Part shown: one piece after another, positions 8,549-18,667 of the stretch
Layout: each line of letters begins with the position of its first letter
Position numbering within the stretch: position 1 is the stretch's first letter
DNA from: an uncultured Deferribacteraceae bacterium
GTDB taxonomy: Bacteria > Chrysiogenota > Deferribacteres > Deferribacterales > Mucispirillaceae
Assembly (NCBI GenBank): GCA_947041165.1
Contig: CAMRCY010000005.1
Span: 16,122-80,121, forward strand
Direction: 5' to 3'
Length of the DNA stretch: 64,000 nucleotides
The notes under the pieces: model-generated
The model's input: only the letters and a program-made list of their open reading frames with translations
Told to the model about the DNA's origin: nothing
Database searches by the model: none
Position numbers and translations under genes: made by a program

Positions 8549-10777
8549 CTACTTAAAAAGTTTTAATCTAAGTGAATTAGATATAACTGTGATTGATGAT
8601 GCTGCCATCACTATACCTGCGATCGCTGGATTAAGCATCATTCCTGTTATAGGATAAAGCACTCCTGCTGCAACTGGGATCGCTATAACATTATAAATAA
8701 ATGCTAAAAATAAATTCTCACGTATTATCACTGCTGATCGTTTTGCAACTCTCACTGTAAACAATATCTTTATAAGCTCATTTCTAATAATCATTATATC
8801 GCTTGAATTGATCGCAATATCTGTTGCTGATCCGAGCGATAAACCGATATCTGCCTTAGATAACGCTATTGAATCATTGATCCCATCTCCAACCATAGCA
8901 ACCTTTCTGCCCTCTTCTTGAAACTCTGATATAATAGTAAATTTATCGTGAGGCGATACACTATTATAAAACCTTTCAACACCTAAAATATCTGCAACCT
9001 TTTTAACCGAATTATGATTATCTCCTGATAATATCACAGGCTCAATCGATAACGCTTTTAATCCATTAATTAACTCTACAGCGTTATCACGAAGTCTATC
9101 TCCTAACAACATTCTGCCTGCAAGCTTATTACCGATTGCAATATAAACTGTTGTATCATCTGTTTCACTATCACTTGCATCTAACTCCGATATATCAATA
9201 TTATTATTAAGCAGTAATAGTTCGTTACCGATAAGGATTTCCTCACCTATAACTATCGCCTTAACGCCTTGTCCTGCAATGTTTTCATAATCTTCAACAT
9301 CTAGCCTATTCTTATCTAACACGACACTCTTCTCACCTACAATACGATTATCACGATTGTTTTCAACATCTATATTATTATTTTCATCAAGGCTACTACC
9401 AACCTCTAAATATGACACAATTGATCTTGCTATAAAATGCTCTGATTTACTTTCAACAAGTTGCAGTAACGATCTTACTTTCTCTTCATCAAAACTATTA
9501 TAAATATCAAAACTTCTAACCTCAAACTTACCATCAGTTAATGTTCCTGTTTTATCAAACACAACTACATTAATATCTCTTGCACGTTCTAAAATCTCAC
9601 CGTTACGAATTAATACCCCTTCCTTTGCAGCTCTGCCAACAGTTGCTATAATCGCTGTAGGGATTGCAAGCCCTAAAGCACACGGACAAGCTATAACTAA
9701 GATTGATACAAACGGGATAATACTTACGGGGATTGATCCTGTTGAGATAAACCAAAAAATAAATGTTACAGTAGCGATTGATAAAACTACTGGCGTAAAA
9801 ATAGATGAAATCTTATCAGCTAATCGTTCAATAGAGGCTTTATGCATTGAGGCTTCAAGAACTGATTTTGTGATCGCTGCCAAAACTGTATCTTTACCTA
9901 ATTTTAATGATTGATATGTTGCTGATCCATTAAGTACCATTGTGCCTGTATATATTTTATGACTAAACTCTTTCTTAATAGGTTTTGACTCACCAGTTAA
10001 TAACGACTCATCAATAACTATGTGTCCGTTTATAATCTCGCCGTCTGTTGGAACAGTATCGCCTGCCTTTAGAATAATTATATCGTTAATGCCTATATCT
10101 GATATATTCTTTTCAACCTGATCTCCATCAATAATAACCGTAGCTTTTTTAGGTGATAAACTTATTAATGAATTAATCTCCTTAGATACATCTCGTTTCG
10201 CTCTATCCTCTAACGATCTTCCTAGCAGAAGAAATGTTATAATGATAGCTGATGATTCAAAATATAGTTCGTGATGCGATCTACCTAACAGTAATAATAC
10301 CGTTGAATATATAAACGCTGTAAAAGTTCCGAGCGTTACAAGTGAGTTCATACCCGAGCTTAACGGCTTTTTAAACGCTGGAACATAGAACGGATATCCA
10401 CCATAAAATAGAACAACTGCTGATAATACAAATTGTATATATCCAGAATATGGAACATTGAAATCAATTATCATCGATCCCATAGATAAAATAAACACTA
10501 TTACACTAAAAGGTAATGTTATTAAAAATCTTCTAAAAAGTTTGCGACCCTTAGAGTTATCTATTATATCATCTAATGAAGGCGTAAAACCTGCTTTTCT
10601 GATAGCTTCAAAGATCGATTCAACATCAGTATCGTCGTTCACAATAATCATTGCACGATTTGTTGCAAGGCTTACTGATACCGAAATAACTGTTTTATCT
10701 TTTGATATTACTTTCTCAACTCTATTCACGCAAGCAGCACAACTCATTCCTGCGATTGATATATCTATCTGTTTCAT
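8549..10777 (-). CDS. copA: Cu(I)-exporting P-type ATPase (P1B-1)
   Basis: 742 residues. One N-terminal HMA domain (GMSCAAC, Cys13 and Cys16), eight membrane helices, actuator TGES (261-264), CPC metal-site motif in ACPCALGLA (364-366), phosphorylation site DKTGTLT (Asp408), nucleotide-binding domain, GDGINDS hinge motif, and the last-helix pattern MAASSITVISNSLRL typical of Cu(I) pumps. It exports cuprous ions from the cytoplasm. Oddity: the ATP-binding HP motif (SEHP in most members) reads SEHF at 445-448. A low-complexity Asn/Asp-rich stretch lies near 462-475. No copper chaperone or regulator is adjacent. Confidence 0.93.
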   Translation of the reverse strand: MKQIDISIAGMSCAACVNRVEKVISKDKTVISVSVSLATNRAMIIVNDDTDVESIFEAIRKAGFTPSLDDIIDNSKGRKLFRRFLITLPFSVIVFILSMGSMIIDFNVPYSGYIQFVLSAVVLFYGGYPFYVPAFKKPLSSGMNSLVTLGTFTAFIYSTVLLLLGRSHHELYFESSAIIITFLLLGRSLEDRAKRDVSKEINSLISLSPKKATVIIDGDQVEKNISDIGINDIIILKAGDTVPTDGEIINGHIVIDESLLTGESKPIKKEFSHKIYTGTMVLNGSATYQSLKLGKDTVLAAITKSVLEASMHKASIERLADKISSIFTPVVLSIATVTFIFWFISTGSIPVSIIPFVSILVIACPCALGLAIPTAIIATVGRAAKEGVLIRNGEILERARDINVVVFDKTGTLTDGKFEVRSFDIYNSFDEEKVRSLLQLVESKSEHFIARSIVSYLEVGSSLDENNNIDVENNRDNRIVGEKSVVLDKNRLDVEDYENIAGQGVKAIVIGEEILIGNELLLLNNNIDISELDASDSETDDTTVYIAIGNKLAGRMLLGDRLRDNAVELINGLKALSIEPVILSGDNHNSVKKVADILGVERFYNSVSPHDKFTIISEFQEEGRKVAMVGDGINDSIALSKADIGLSLGSATDIAINSSDIMIIRNELIKILFTVRVAKRSAVIIRENLFLAFIYNVIAIPVAAGVLYPITGMMLNPAIAGIVMAASSITVISNSLRLKLFK

Positions 10778-10848
10778 AATTTACCTTTAACTATATTTTT
10801 TTTTAATAATTGCAAAAATCCATATTTCATAATATCATAGCAGTGTTT

Positions 10849-11130
10849 ATGAAAATTGGTATATATATTATAGAAGAAGATCTTGCTATCGCTATTAAAA
10901 CCTTTCTAAATTTAAGAAATATTAATAGTGATATAATCAACATCAAAAATCTCCAACTGGATTTATACGATATAATAATAGTAGAAAGTTGTAGAGGTGA
11001 TTTAGTTCTAAATAAACGTAAACTTACTTTAACAACTGATTTATCACTTAAAAAAGATCCATACCATATATGTACTCCTTTTACTGCAACAGAACTCTTA
11101 CTTAAAATTGAGGAACTAAAAAACAGATGA
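10849..11130 (+). CDS. Degenerate receiver-like protein coupled to dnaE
   Basis: 93 residues from the ATG at 10849, preferred over a TTG at 10810 because it starts at the first beta strand (KIGIYIIEEDLAIAIKTFL). The strand/helix pattern resembles a response-regulator receiver domain: acidic pair EED after strand 1, YDIIIVES in the place of strand 3, and CTPFTATELLLKIEEL in the place of the last strand and helix (normally KPF). The phosphoacceptor Asp is missing and the conserved Lys is Thr, so it would be a pseudo-receiver. Its TGA overlaps the dnaE ATG as ATGA. The family call is tentative. Confidence 0.55.
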   Translation: MKIGIYIIEEDLAIAIKTFLNLRNINSDIINIKNLQLDLYDIIIVESCRGDLVLNKRKLTLTTDLSLKKDPYHICTPFTATELLLKIEELKNR

Positions 11131-14100
11131 GCAAATTTACACATCTACATTTACATACAAAATATTCAGCACTTGATGGCGCTATAAAATTAGACGAACT
11201 TGCTGATAGATTATTAGAACTAGGCATGGACTCTTGTGCTATAACAGATCACGGTGCTATGTACGGCGTTGTTGATTTTTACAAAACTCTAAACGCTAAA
11301 GGTATCAAACCAATCATCGGGTCAGAGTTTTATATATCACCAAGCGATAGATTAAAAAAAGATTATCCAAGAGGAACACAATCAAGTTATCATCTTGTTC
11401 TACTTGCCGAAAATGATATCGGATTACAAAACCTATACAAACTTTCATCAATAGGGTTTCTTGAAGGGTTCTACTATAAACCAAGAATTGATAAAGAAGT
11501 TTTAGAGAAATATAGTGAAGGCATAATCGCCTTATCTGCTTGCTTAGGGGGAGAAATTCCTCGCACAATTTTCTCTCAAAACTATGAAGCTGCTCGTGAC
11601 TTAGCGATAGAATATAATCGTATCATGGGAGATGGAAATTTTTTCCTTGAACTTCAAGAGAACGGTATAGGTGAGCAAACAATAGTTAATAAACAATTAA
11701 TTGCTATATCTAAAGAGACTGGAATTCCACTCGTTGCAACAGCCGATTGTCACTATCTTAATAAAGAAGATCATGAGTTTCACAATATATTAATGCGTAT
11801 ACAACTATCAAATAGATTTAGTAGTAAAGCAACCGACACACTTGATAATAGCGATAATGTTGGAGCAGCAGATAAAGATATCGCTGAATATTCATCTGAA
11901 CTATATCTTAAATCACCTGAAAAAATGATTGAAGATTTTCATTATATACCTGTTGCTGTCGAGAACACTACTAAGATTGCTGAAAGATGTAATGTTAAAA
12001 TGGAGTTCGGAAAACTTCATCTACCGATATTTATATCAGAAGATGGTGAAGATCCTGAAACTCATATAAGAAGACTTGCAGATGAAGGACTAAATAAACG
12101 GTTAGAAATTGTTGATCCATCAGAATTTGATAAATATAGAGCAAGACTTCAACAAGAGTTAACTGTTATTATTGATAAAGGTTTCGATAGTTACTTTCTA
12201 ATCGTTCAAGATTTCGTTCAACACGCTATAAATATAGGCATCGCTGTAGGTCCTGGTAGAGGGTCTGGTGCTGGATCACTCGTATCATATTCACTAGGTA
12301 TTACAGATATTGATCCTCTAAAATATAACCTACTCTTTGAGAGATTTTTAAATCCTGAAAGAGAGTCTATGCCAGATTTTGATATAGATTTTTGTATTAA
12401 AGGAAGAGCTGAAGTTATCGATTATGTGACGCAAAAATATGGTACTGATAGAGTTTCTCAGATCGTAACTTTCTCTACATTAAAACCTCGTAACGCTATT
12501 AGAGATATCGGTAGAGCACTCGGATTATCTGTTGCAGAGTATGATAAATTATCTAAACTTATCCCGTTTGGAACATCAACATTCGAAAAAGCTTTCGATT
12601 CTGATCCATCACTTGAAAGAACTTTTAATGAGCTAGATAGAACAGGACAAGTTTTAAAATATGCTAAAAAAATCGAAGGATTAATACGTCAAGTAGGACT
12701 TCATGCAGCAGGCGTTATCATAGCTGATGATAAAATTGATAACTATGCTCCACTTGCAAAAGGCCCTAATAAAGAGGTTATAATCCAGTTTGAAAAAGAT
12801 ACTGCTGAAAAAGTTGGATTGATTAAATTCGATTTCTTAGGATTAAAAAACTTAACAACAATAGATAATGCTATTAAACGTATACGAGAAGATGTTGATA
12901 AAGATTTTGATATAAAAAATATTCCACTAGATAATAAAGCTGTATATAATATGTTGAGCAGAGGCGAATCTGTTGGTGTTTTTCAACTTGAGAGTGATGG
13001 GATGAGAAACCTGCTTGAGAAACTTAAACCGACTGTTTTTGAAGATATAATCGCTGCAAATGCACTATATCGTCCAGGTCCAATTAACAGTGGTATGCTT
13101 GATGATTTCGTTGAAAGAAAACATGGTAGACAAAAAATCGTATATCTATTTGATGAGATCAAGCCATACTTAGAGGAAACTTACGGCGTTATTGTTTATC
13201 AAGAACAGGTAATGCAGATAGCTCGAACTATCGGTGGATACTCACTAGGTGCAGCCGATACTCTACGTCGTGCAATGGGTAAAAAGAAAGCTGAAATTAT
13301 GGCACTTGAAAAAACTAAATTTCTTAACGGTAAAGAAGATGAAAATATCATAGGTGTAAAAACATTAGGGTTTGATATGAAGAAAGCCGAAGAGTTGTTC
13401 GATCTTATGGCACAATTTGCTGAGTATGGATTTAATAAAAGTCACTCGGCTGCTTATTCGTTAATCGCATATCAAACAGCTTATCTTAAAAAACATTATC
13501 CTAATCAATATATAGCTGCACTTTTAACAAGTGATATAGATGCATCTGATGATCTTATTAGACATCTTAAAGATGCTGAAACTTTAGGATATAAAATTCT
13601 AATTCCAAGTATAAACCATAGCTTCATAGATTTTAGATATGATGAAGAAGAACACGGTATGCGTTTCGCACTTTCTGCTATAAAAAATGTTGGTGCAAAT
13701 ATAATAGATAGCTACGTTACTGAACGTGAAAGAAATGGTAAATTTACGAGTATTTATGAAATGTGTAAAAGATTAGACTCTAAAGCATTAAACAAAAAAA
13801 CAGTTGAGTCATTAATCTTAGCTGGTGCATTAGATTGTTTTAACAAATTTAGATCGCAACATTTAAGCATATATGAAGAGTGTCTACAAGGTGCTAACCA
13901 CTCTGCAAAACTTAAAGCAAAAGGGATCTCTACTATTGAAGATTTTATCGAAACTGATGAAGATGAAGTAGAATTTTATAACGAGATCGATGAAATGCCT
14001 AAAAAAGAACTCCTAGAAAAAGAGAGAGAATTAACTGGTATATATATATCCGATCATCCGCTTAAAGAACTTGAACCGATCATATCACTTATTAGTGAAA

Positions 14101-14705
14101 ATTTTCTATCTATCAAATCATACGCTCACGATACTGCTGTGCTTATAACTGGAATGATAGATTCTGTGCAGATCAAAATTACTAAAAAAATGCAGAAAAT
14201 GGCTGTCGTTAAATTGCTTGGACTTGATAGTGATATTGAACTTGTATTCTTCTCAAGACAGTTTTCTAAATATCAAAATATGTTAGAGAAAAACGAACTA
14301 CTAACAGTTAAAGGAAGAGTATCAAACAACTCTGATAATGTGTCATCAAGAGGGACAGTTCTGGTTGATGAAATTCTTGATATCGGTGCTGCAATTGAGA
14401 AAGAACTAGGTGCTGTATCTATAAATTTCAATCTTCAAAAAAGTGATACAGATAGTCATAAATTAAACACAGTGCTTTCTGAACACCCTGGGAAAATGCC
14501 TGTGAAACTTTTTATTGAAGAGAAAGATAAATTTAGTACTACACTTTCACTTCCTACAAAATATAATATTAAACCATCTTTTGAACTTATAGCATCATTA
14601 AAAGGTTTAAACGGATTTAAAAGTTTAACACCGATACCTAAAAGTGATAAGCTGATCTTCAATACAGTTGTTAATATTGATGACGCTTTAGCTATGGAAG
14701 ATTAA
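11127..14705 (+). CDS. dnaE: DNA polymerase III alpha subunit
   Basis: 1192 residues. N-terminal PHP domain (HLHLHTKYSALDGA at 6-19, ITDHGAMYG at 39-47, ATADCHYLN at 204-212). The palm has GPGRGSGAGSLVSY (375-388) and the catalytic PDFDIDF (416-422). Then come the fingers (GVFQLESDGM, ALYRPGPI), the RRAMGKKK segment, a helix-hairpin-helix region, and an OB fold near 990-1070. It is the replicative polymerase of the DnaE1 type. An insertion of about 15 residues (235-252, DTLDNSDNVGAADKD) follows the PHP domain. Translationally coupled to the receiver-like gene upstream. Confidence 0.96.
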   Translation: MSKFTHLHLHTKYSALDGAIKLDELADRLLELGMDSCAITDHGAMYGVVDFYKTLNAKGIKPIIGSEFYISPSDRLKKDYPRGTQSSYHLVLLAENDIGLQNLYKLSSIGFLEGFYYKPRIDKEVLEKYSEGIIALSACLGGEIPRTIFSQNYEAARDLAIEYNRIMGDGNFFLELQENGIGEQTIVNKQLIAISKETGIPLVATADCHYLNKEDHEFHNILMRIQLSNRFSSKATDTLDNSDNVGAADKDIAEYSSELYLKSPEKMIEDFHYIPVAVENTTKIAERCNVKMEFGKLHLPIFISEDGEDPETHIRRLADEGLNKRLEIVDPSEFDKYRARLQQELTVIIDKGFDSYFLIVQDFVQHAINIGIAVGPGRGSGAGSLVSYSLGITDIDPLKYNLLFERFLNPERESMPDFDIDFCIKGRAEVIDYVTQKYGTDRVSQIVTFSTLKPRNAIRDIGRALGLSVAEYDKLSKLIPFGTSTFEKAFDSDPSLERTFNELDRTGQVLKYAKKIEGLIRQVGLHAAGVIIADDKIDNYAPLAKGPNKEVIIQFEKDTAEKVGLIKFDFLGLKNLTTIDNAIKRIREDVDKDFDIKNIPLDNKAVYNMLSRGESVGVFQLESDGMRNLLEKLKPTVFEDIIAANALYRPGPINSGMLDDFVERKHGRQKIVYLFDEIKPYLEETYGVIVYQEQVMQIARTIGGYSLGAADTLRRAMGKKKAEIMALEKTKFLNGKEDENIIGVKTLGFDMKKAEELFDLMAQFAEYGFNKSHSAAYSLIAYQTAYLKKHYPNQYIAALLTSDIDASDDLIRHLKDAETLGYKILIPSINHSFIDFRYDEEEHGMRFALSAIKNVGANIIDSYVTERERNGKFTSIYEMCKRLDSKALNKKTVESLILAGALDCFNKFRSQHLSIYEECLQGANHSAKLKAKGISTIEDFIETDEDEVEFYNEIDEMPKKELLEKERELTGIYISDHPLKELEPIISLISENFLSIKSYAHDTAVLITGMIDSVQIKITKKMQKMAVVKLLGLDSDIELVFFSRQFSKYQNMLEKNELLTVKGRVSNNSDNVSSRGTVLVDEILDIGAAIEKELGAVSINFNLQKSDTDSHKLNTVLSEHPGKMPVKLFIEEKDKFSTTLSLPTKYNIKPSFELIASLKGLNGFKSLTPIPKSDKLIFNTVVNIDDALAMED

Positions 14706-14758
14706 TAATTAGTAGAAATATTTCGAACTATAATGTTATTAAATTCTGGAGAATTTAA

Positions 14759-15580
14759 ATGATTAAAAAAGTGCTAACAATTGCTGGATCAGATTCTGGC
14801 GGATGTGCTGGTATTCAAGCTGATATAAAATCTATATCGGCGTGTGGCGGATTTGCGACATCTGTTATAACTGCGATCACCTCTCAAAACACGTTAGGTG
14901 TAACATACATTGAAGAGCTTTCATTAAAATCGATTGAAACACAACTTGATGCCGTGCTATCAGATATCGGAACGGACGCTGTAAAAACAGGAATGGTTGC
15001 ATCAACAGATATTATAAAACTGATAGCTGAAAAAATCACTCAATACAAAATTACAAACTACGTTTTCGATCCTGTAATGGTTGCAACCTCAGGTGATACT
15101 CTTCTTAAAAGTGACGCAATTGATAGTTTGAAAAAATATCTACTACCACTATCTATGCTAATTACTCCGAATATTCCTGAGGCTGAAATTTTATCTAATA
15201 TAAAAATCAATAGTGATGAAACTATTAAAGAGGCAGCAAAAATTATCCACTCACAAGGTGCAAAAAATGTTCTCATCAAAGGTGGACATACTGAAGATAA
15301 AGACTCAACAGATATATTATATGACGGTGTAAATTTTAAAGAGTTTAAAGATTTGCGTATTAACACAAAAAACACTCACGGAACTGGGTGTACATACTCG
15401 GCTGCTATTGCTACATATTTAGCTAGAACAGATAAACTCTTGGATGCAATCGCTTTAGCTAAAACATACATTACTGAATCTTTAGCATTTGGAATGAGTA
15501 TGAATATAGGTAGTGGATCTGGACCTGTAAATCATTTTTACCGTTTGAATACAGCATTAAGTGACAAATATGATAATTAA
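14759..15580 (+). CDS. thiD: Hydroxymethylpyrimidine (phosphate) kinase
   Basis: 273 residues. The N-terminal LTIAGSDSGGCAGIQADIK and C-terminal NTHGTGCTYSAAIA are the substrate and anion-hole signatures of ThiD (ribokinase superfamily), which phosphorylates HMP and HMP-P for thiamine synthesis. The ribosome binding site GGAG is 8 nt from the ATG. It starts 54 bp after dnaE and may be in the same transcript. No other thiamine gene is in the window, and I saw no TPP riboswitch in the short leader. Confidence 0.93.
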   Translation: MIKKVLTIAGSDSGGCAGIQADIKSISACGGFATSVITAITSQNTLGVTYIEELSLKSIETQLDAVLSDIGTDAVKTGMVASTDIIKLIAEKITQYKITNYVFDPVMVATSGDTLLKSDAIDSLKKYLLPLSMLITPNIPEAEILSNIKINSDETIKEAAKIIHSQGAKNVLIKGGHTEDKDSTDILYDGVNFKEFKDLRINTKNTHGTGCTYSAAIATYLARTDKLLDAIALAKTYITESLAFGMSMNIGSGSGPVNHFYRLNTALSDKYDN

Positions 15581-15645
15581 AATTATATTTAAAAACAAAT
15601 AAAACAGTTTAAAATTAAAATAAATAGATTTAGGTAGTATATATA

Positions 15646-16386
15646 ATGAAACAATTTTCTTACTCTGATTACGATTTTTTTGCATATTTTTATAATAAAT
15701 ATTGGACGATCGGATATCCTTTAACTATGGTTAAAGCATTAGATAGAATTCTTTTTCCATATATAAAACCTGATGCAAAAATATTAGATTTATGTTGTGG
15801 AACTGGAAACGTAGCACATGAATTGTCTACGATAGGATACGACGTGATGGGAGTTGATGGATCGGCATCTATGCTTGCATACGCGACTACTAACGCTCCT
15901 CAAGTCAACTTTATTCAATCTGATGTAAGAGAGTTAAATCTTGGGGTTAAGTTCGATGCAATCATATCGCTACTAGACTCTATGAACCACCTATTAACTG
16001 TGGAAGATTTAGAAATTGCTTTTAAAAAAGTTTATGAACATCTAAAAGATGATGCTATTTTTGTGTTCGATATTAACTCGTATAAATCATCTATCACTGT
16101 TGCTGATTGCTCGTTCTCAGTTGTTGAAGATACAAATGTTTTTATCAATAACGCTTACTATGATGAAAAAGAAGAGAAATTAATTTACAACATAACAATG
16201 TTTATGAAAGAAGATAATAACTGGATCAGAGGCGATGCACAAATAGTTGAAAGATATTACGATGAAAGTATAATTGTAGATATTTTGCGATCAGTAGGAT
16301 TTAATAATATATCCGTCATGCAAGGTTATAAAGATCTTAGAATTAAAAAGTTCGCTGATAGAATTTTTATCACAGCAAGAAAATAA
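15646..16386 (+). CDS. Class I SAM-dependent methyltransferase
   Basis: 246 residues. The SAM-binding motif ILDLCCGTGNVAHEL is at about 46-60, followed by VMGVDGSASMLAYA (motif II acidic residue) and FDAIISLLDSMNHL (motif IV). The remainder is the small cap region seen in the UbiE/Bud23-like group. The substrate cannot be told from sequence. It begins 65 bp after thiD, on the same strand, so a common transcript is possible; no thiamine role is implied. Confidence 0.8.
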   Translation: MKQFSYSDYDFFAYFYNKYWTIGYPLTMVKALDRILFPYIKPDAKILDLCCGTGNVAHELSTIGYDVMGVDGSASMLAYATTNAPQVNFIQSDVRELNLGVKFDAIISLLDSMNHLLTVEDLEIAFKKVYEHLKDDAIFVFDINSYKSSITVADCSFSVVEDTNVFINNAYYDEKEEKLIYNITMFMKEDNNWIRGDAQIVERYYDESIIVDILRSVGFNNISVMQGYKDLRIKKFADRIFITARK

Positions 16387-16696
16387 CCTATACCGTAAAC
16401 TAAAAAGGTTTAGATAGAAAATATTCATCTATAACATAAATATTATTTAATAATCTGCAATCAGCAGAATTTAGAACTATCTATATATTTAGCTATATTA
16501 TAAAGATTTTAGAATAAATAAAAATATGGTAAAGTATTTATTACAGCAGTAAAATGTAGTAACAATGTAGCTCGTTGTAGATCTACAGTAAGCAAGTTTT
16601 TAATAAGTATAAAGTAGTAAAAAATAGCAACAACGTAGTTCTGTTATAGAAGCATAATAATAATATTTTTAATATATTATTTACAAGGAGAAAAGT
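16387..16696 (+). other. Gap upstream of the nitroreductase gene
   Basis: 310 bp without a gene. It holds a weak imperfect direct repeat (GTAGTAACAATGTAGCTC near 16556 and a similar block near 16617), and the nitroreductase ribosome binding site AAGGAG at about 16685. No clear promoter or terminator was found. Confidence 0.4.
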
Positions 16697-17452
16697 ATGA
16701 GAGATACATTAGAGTTGATGACCCAAAGAGGCAGTATAAGAAAATTTAGCGATAAACCGATCCCAAAAGATATTATGCACAATATTTATAAAGCAACTAT
16801 CTGTTCTCAAAACTATGCTAACGGACAACAATATTCAATCATAGTTGTTACTGATCAGAAGAAAAAAGATTTCCTTTATGAACAAACAGTATCTCCAACA
16901 TCTGGCAGAGGAATGAGCTTTATCAAAAAAGCACCTGTCTTTTTATTATTCGTAATGGATTTTAATAAGATAGATAGAGTTATGAAAAAAGAGAGAGTTG
17001 AAATGAAAATTCAAGACTCATTAGAGGCTCTACTTATAGGCTCTGTTGATGTCGGTATCGCAATGCAAGCTGCAACTGTTGCAATAGCAAACGAAGGATT
17101 AGGCTCTGTTGCAGTTGGTGCAATTAGAACATCTGTAAAAGAAATTATAGAAACTTTTGAACTACCTAAATACACATACCCTATCGCAGGACTTGCAATA
17201 GGTTATCTTGATGAAGGCGTATCAATAGTTGAAACTCCTAGATTACCTCTTAAATCATTTCTTCACGACAATAGCTATAACAAAACTGCATTCGATGAGC
17301 TTGTTGATGAATATGATGTTAAAATGAAAGAAGCATACGCTATAAAAGGTATAGCTAATCTAACTTGGAGCAAGTTTGTTTCAAACTATTACGGCAAACC
17401 TATCTATGTTGAACAAATTGAGTCTTATAAAAAACAAGGATTTAAACTTTAA
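16697..17452 (+). CDS. NfsA/FRP-type nitroreductase (flavin oxidoreductase)
   Basis: 251 residues. The start LELMTQRGSIRKFSDKPIP is the FMN phosphate-binding signature (RxSxRxF type) of the nitroreductase superfamily. Further matches are QQYSIIVVTD, AMQAATVAIANEGLGSVAVG and PIAGLAIGYLDE, in the order seen in NfsA/flavin reductase P. The C-terminal extension (about 190-251) is also NfsA-like. Such enzymes reduce nitroaromatics, quinones or flavin with NAD(P)H; the physiological substrate is unknown. Good ribosome binding site AAGGAG. A terminator follows at 17488. Confidence 0.88.
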   Translation: MRDTLELMTQRGSIRKFSDKPIPKDIMHNIYKATICSQNYANGQQYSIIVVTDQKKKDFLYEQTVSPTSGRGMSFIKKAPVFLLFVMDFNKIDRVMKKERVEMKIQDSLEALLIGSVDVGIAMQAATVAIANEGLGSVAVGAIRTSVKEIIETFELPKYTYPIAGLAIGYLDEGVSIVETPRLPLKSFLHDNSYNKTAFDELVDEYDVKMKEAYAIKGIANLTWSKFVSNYYGKPIYVEQIESYKKQGFKL

Positions 17453-17487
17453 TAGATTTAAAAATTAAAATTTCTATATGATGATTT

Positions 17488-17544
17488 TGTACGTATACAA
17501 AATATGAGTAACTTACTTTATATTTGTATGCGTACATTTTTTTT
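17488..17544 (+). terminator. Rho-independent terminator of the nitroreductase gene
   Basis: Left arm TGTACGTATACAAA (17488-17501) pairs with TTTGTATGCGTACA (17523-17536) with one G-U pair; the inner ATAT/ATAT extends the stem. Eight T residues follow. Confidence 0.92.
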
Positions 17545-17583
17545 ATATTAAAATAGATCTATAAATTAAAATAGTTTAGATAT

Positions 17584-17700
<117 letters not shown>

Positions 17701-18041
17701 GTAATTAATTAAAATATCATACTTAGACTTATCATCATGCTTAAAACTTAATATCACCACAAATAGATTAATTACAACATCTATATCAGTCTACATACAA
17801 TAATTTAAAATATTGTACACGTCCGAAATGTTTTTAGATATTTTTAGACACACTAAATTATATAGGTATAATCTCTATATCTATATTATAAGTGCATTTA
17901 CAAACAAAATTTAAATGTTAAATAGTATCGCAGGGACTTTATACATGCAAGATGCATAAAGCTTTTAGAAGTTTAATGATAAGCCCGACACTTTATATAA
18001 GTATGTGTATTAAAATAAGCATACTTATATAAAATATAAAA
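17701..18041. other. Gap 3' to rpmB with two hairpins
   Basis: No gene is seen. A hairpin CTTTATACAT-GCAAG-ATGCATAAAG (17937-17961, one mismatch) and a 14-bp perfect inverted repeat TTTATATAAGTATG / CATACTTATATAAA (17992-18033) lie just after rpmB, which ends at 18042 on the minus strand. Neither is followed by a T run on the minus strand, so I list them as structures and not as a proven rpmB terminator. Confidence 0.5.
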
Positions 18042-18233
18042 TTAAGCTTTCTTAACTTTGCCAGCCTTAATACATTTAGTACAAACTTTTAACTTCAATC
18101 TAGTGCCGTCTGGTTGAACAGCTCTAACACTTTGTATGTTCGGATACCAAACTCTTCTACTTACATTATGGCTTTTACTAATTTTATTACCATATAATGG
18201 TCCTTTCCCACAGATATCACAACGTCTAGACAT
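18042..18233 (-). CDS. rpmB: 50S ribosomal protein L28
   Basis: 63 residues, the usual size. MSRRCDICGKGPLYGN ... HNVSRRVWYPNIQSVR ... LKVCTKCIKAGKV is the L28 pattern. Both CxxC pairs (CDIC and CTKC) are kept, so this is the zinc-binding (C+) form. Monocistronic here, divergent from the DUF1858 gene. Confidence 0.95.
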   Translation of the reverse strand: MSRRCDICGKGPLYGNKISKSHNVSRRVWYPNIQSVRAVQPDGTRLKLKVCTKCIKAGKVKKA

Positions 18234-18442
18234 TCTTCATCTACCTCCCGAAGTAAATCAAACAGATAGTAATAATACTCTATTTACATTAAATATCAAG
18301 TAAAAAATCACCTTGAGCAAACTTTTAATAAAATAAATATATTAAAAGCTTATTTCTTATATCTTAATAGCTTATTTTACTGCTTGATTTTACAGTATAT
18401 AGGTGTTACTCTAGCTCATACTATTTCGTTTAGGTAAAGGCT

Positions 18443-18637
18443 ATGAAAATCACAAAAGATACTATAATTGCAGAGATATTAAAGACAGTTCCTGGCTCAA
18501 GAGAGATTTTTGATAAACATAATATGGGCTGTTACACATGTATGGGCGTACAGAAAGAGAGTTTAGAGAAAGGCTGTCTTATGCACGGTAAAGATGTTGA
18601 AGAGGTTTTAAAAGAAATTGAACAACTCTCAAAATAA
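18443..18637 (+). CDS. DUF1858 domain protein
   Basis: 64 residues. ITKDTIIAEILKTVPGSREI then HNMGCYTCMG ... HGKDVEEVLKEIEQL matches DUF1858, a small domain with a CxxC (GCYTC) also found at the N-terminus of the ScdA/RIC family and fused to hybrid-cluster-like proteins. The domain may sense redox state or bind a ligand; function unproven. It precedes trmB by 30 bp, probably co-transcribed. Confidence 0.85.
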   Translation: MKITKDTIIAEILKTVPGSREIFDKHNMGCYTCMGVQKESLEKGCLMHGKDVEEVLKEIEQLSK

Positions 18638-18667
18638 CTGTAGCAACAGTTGGATTTATTTATAGTT

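Noticed and set aside
14706..14758. TPP riboswitch before thiD
   Set aside because: The leader is only 54 bp and lacks the conserved CUGAGA and ACC elements.
17992..18033. 14-bp inverted repeat as the rpmB terminator
   Set aside because: No T run follows on the minus strand and the stem is nearly all A-T, so I kept it only as a structure.
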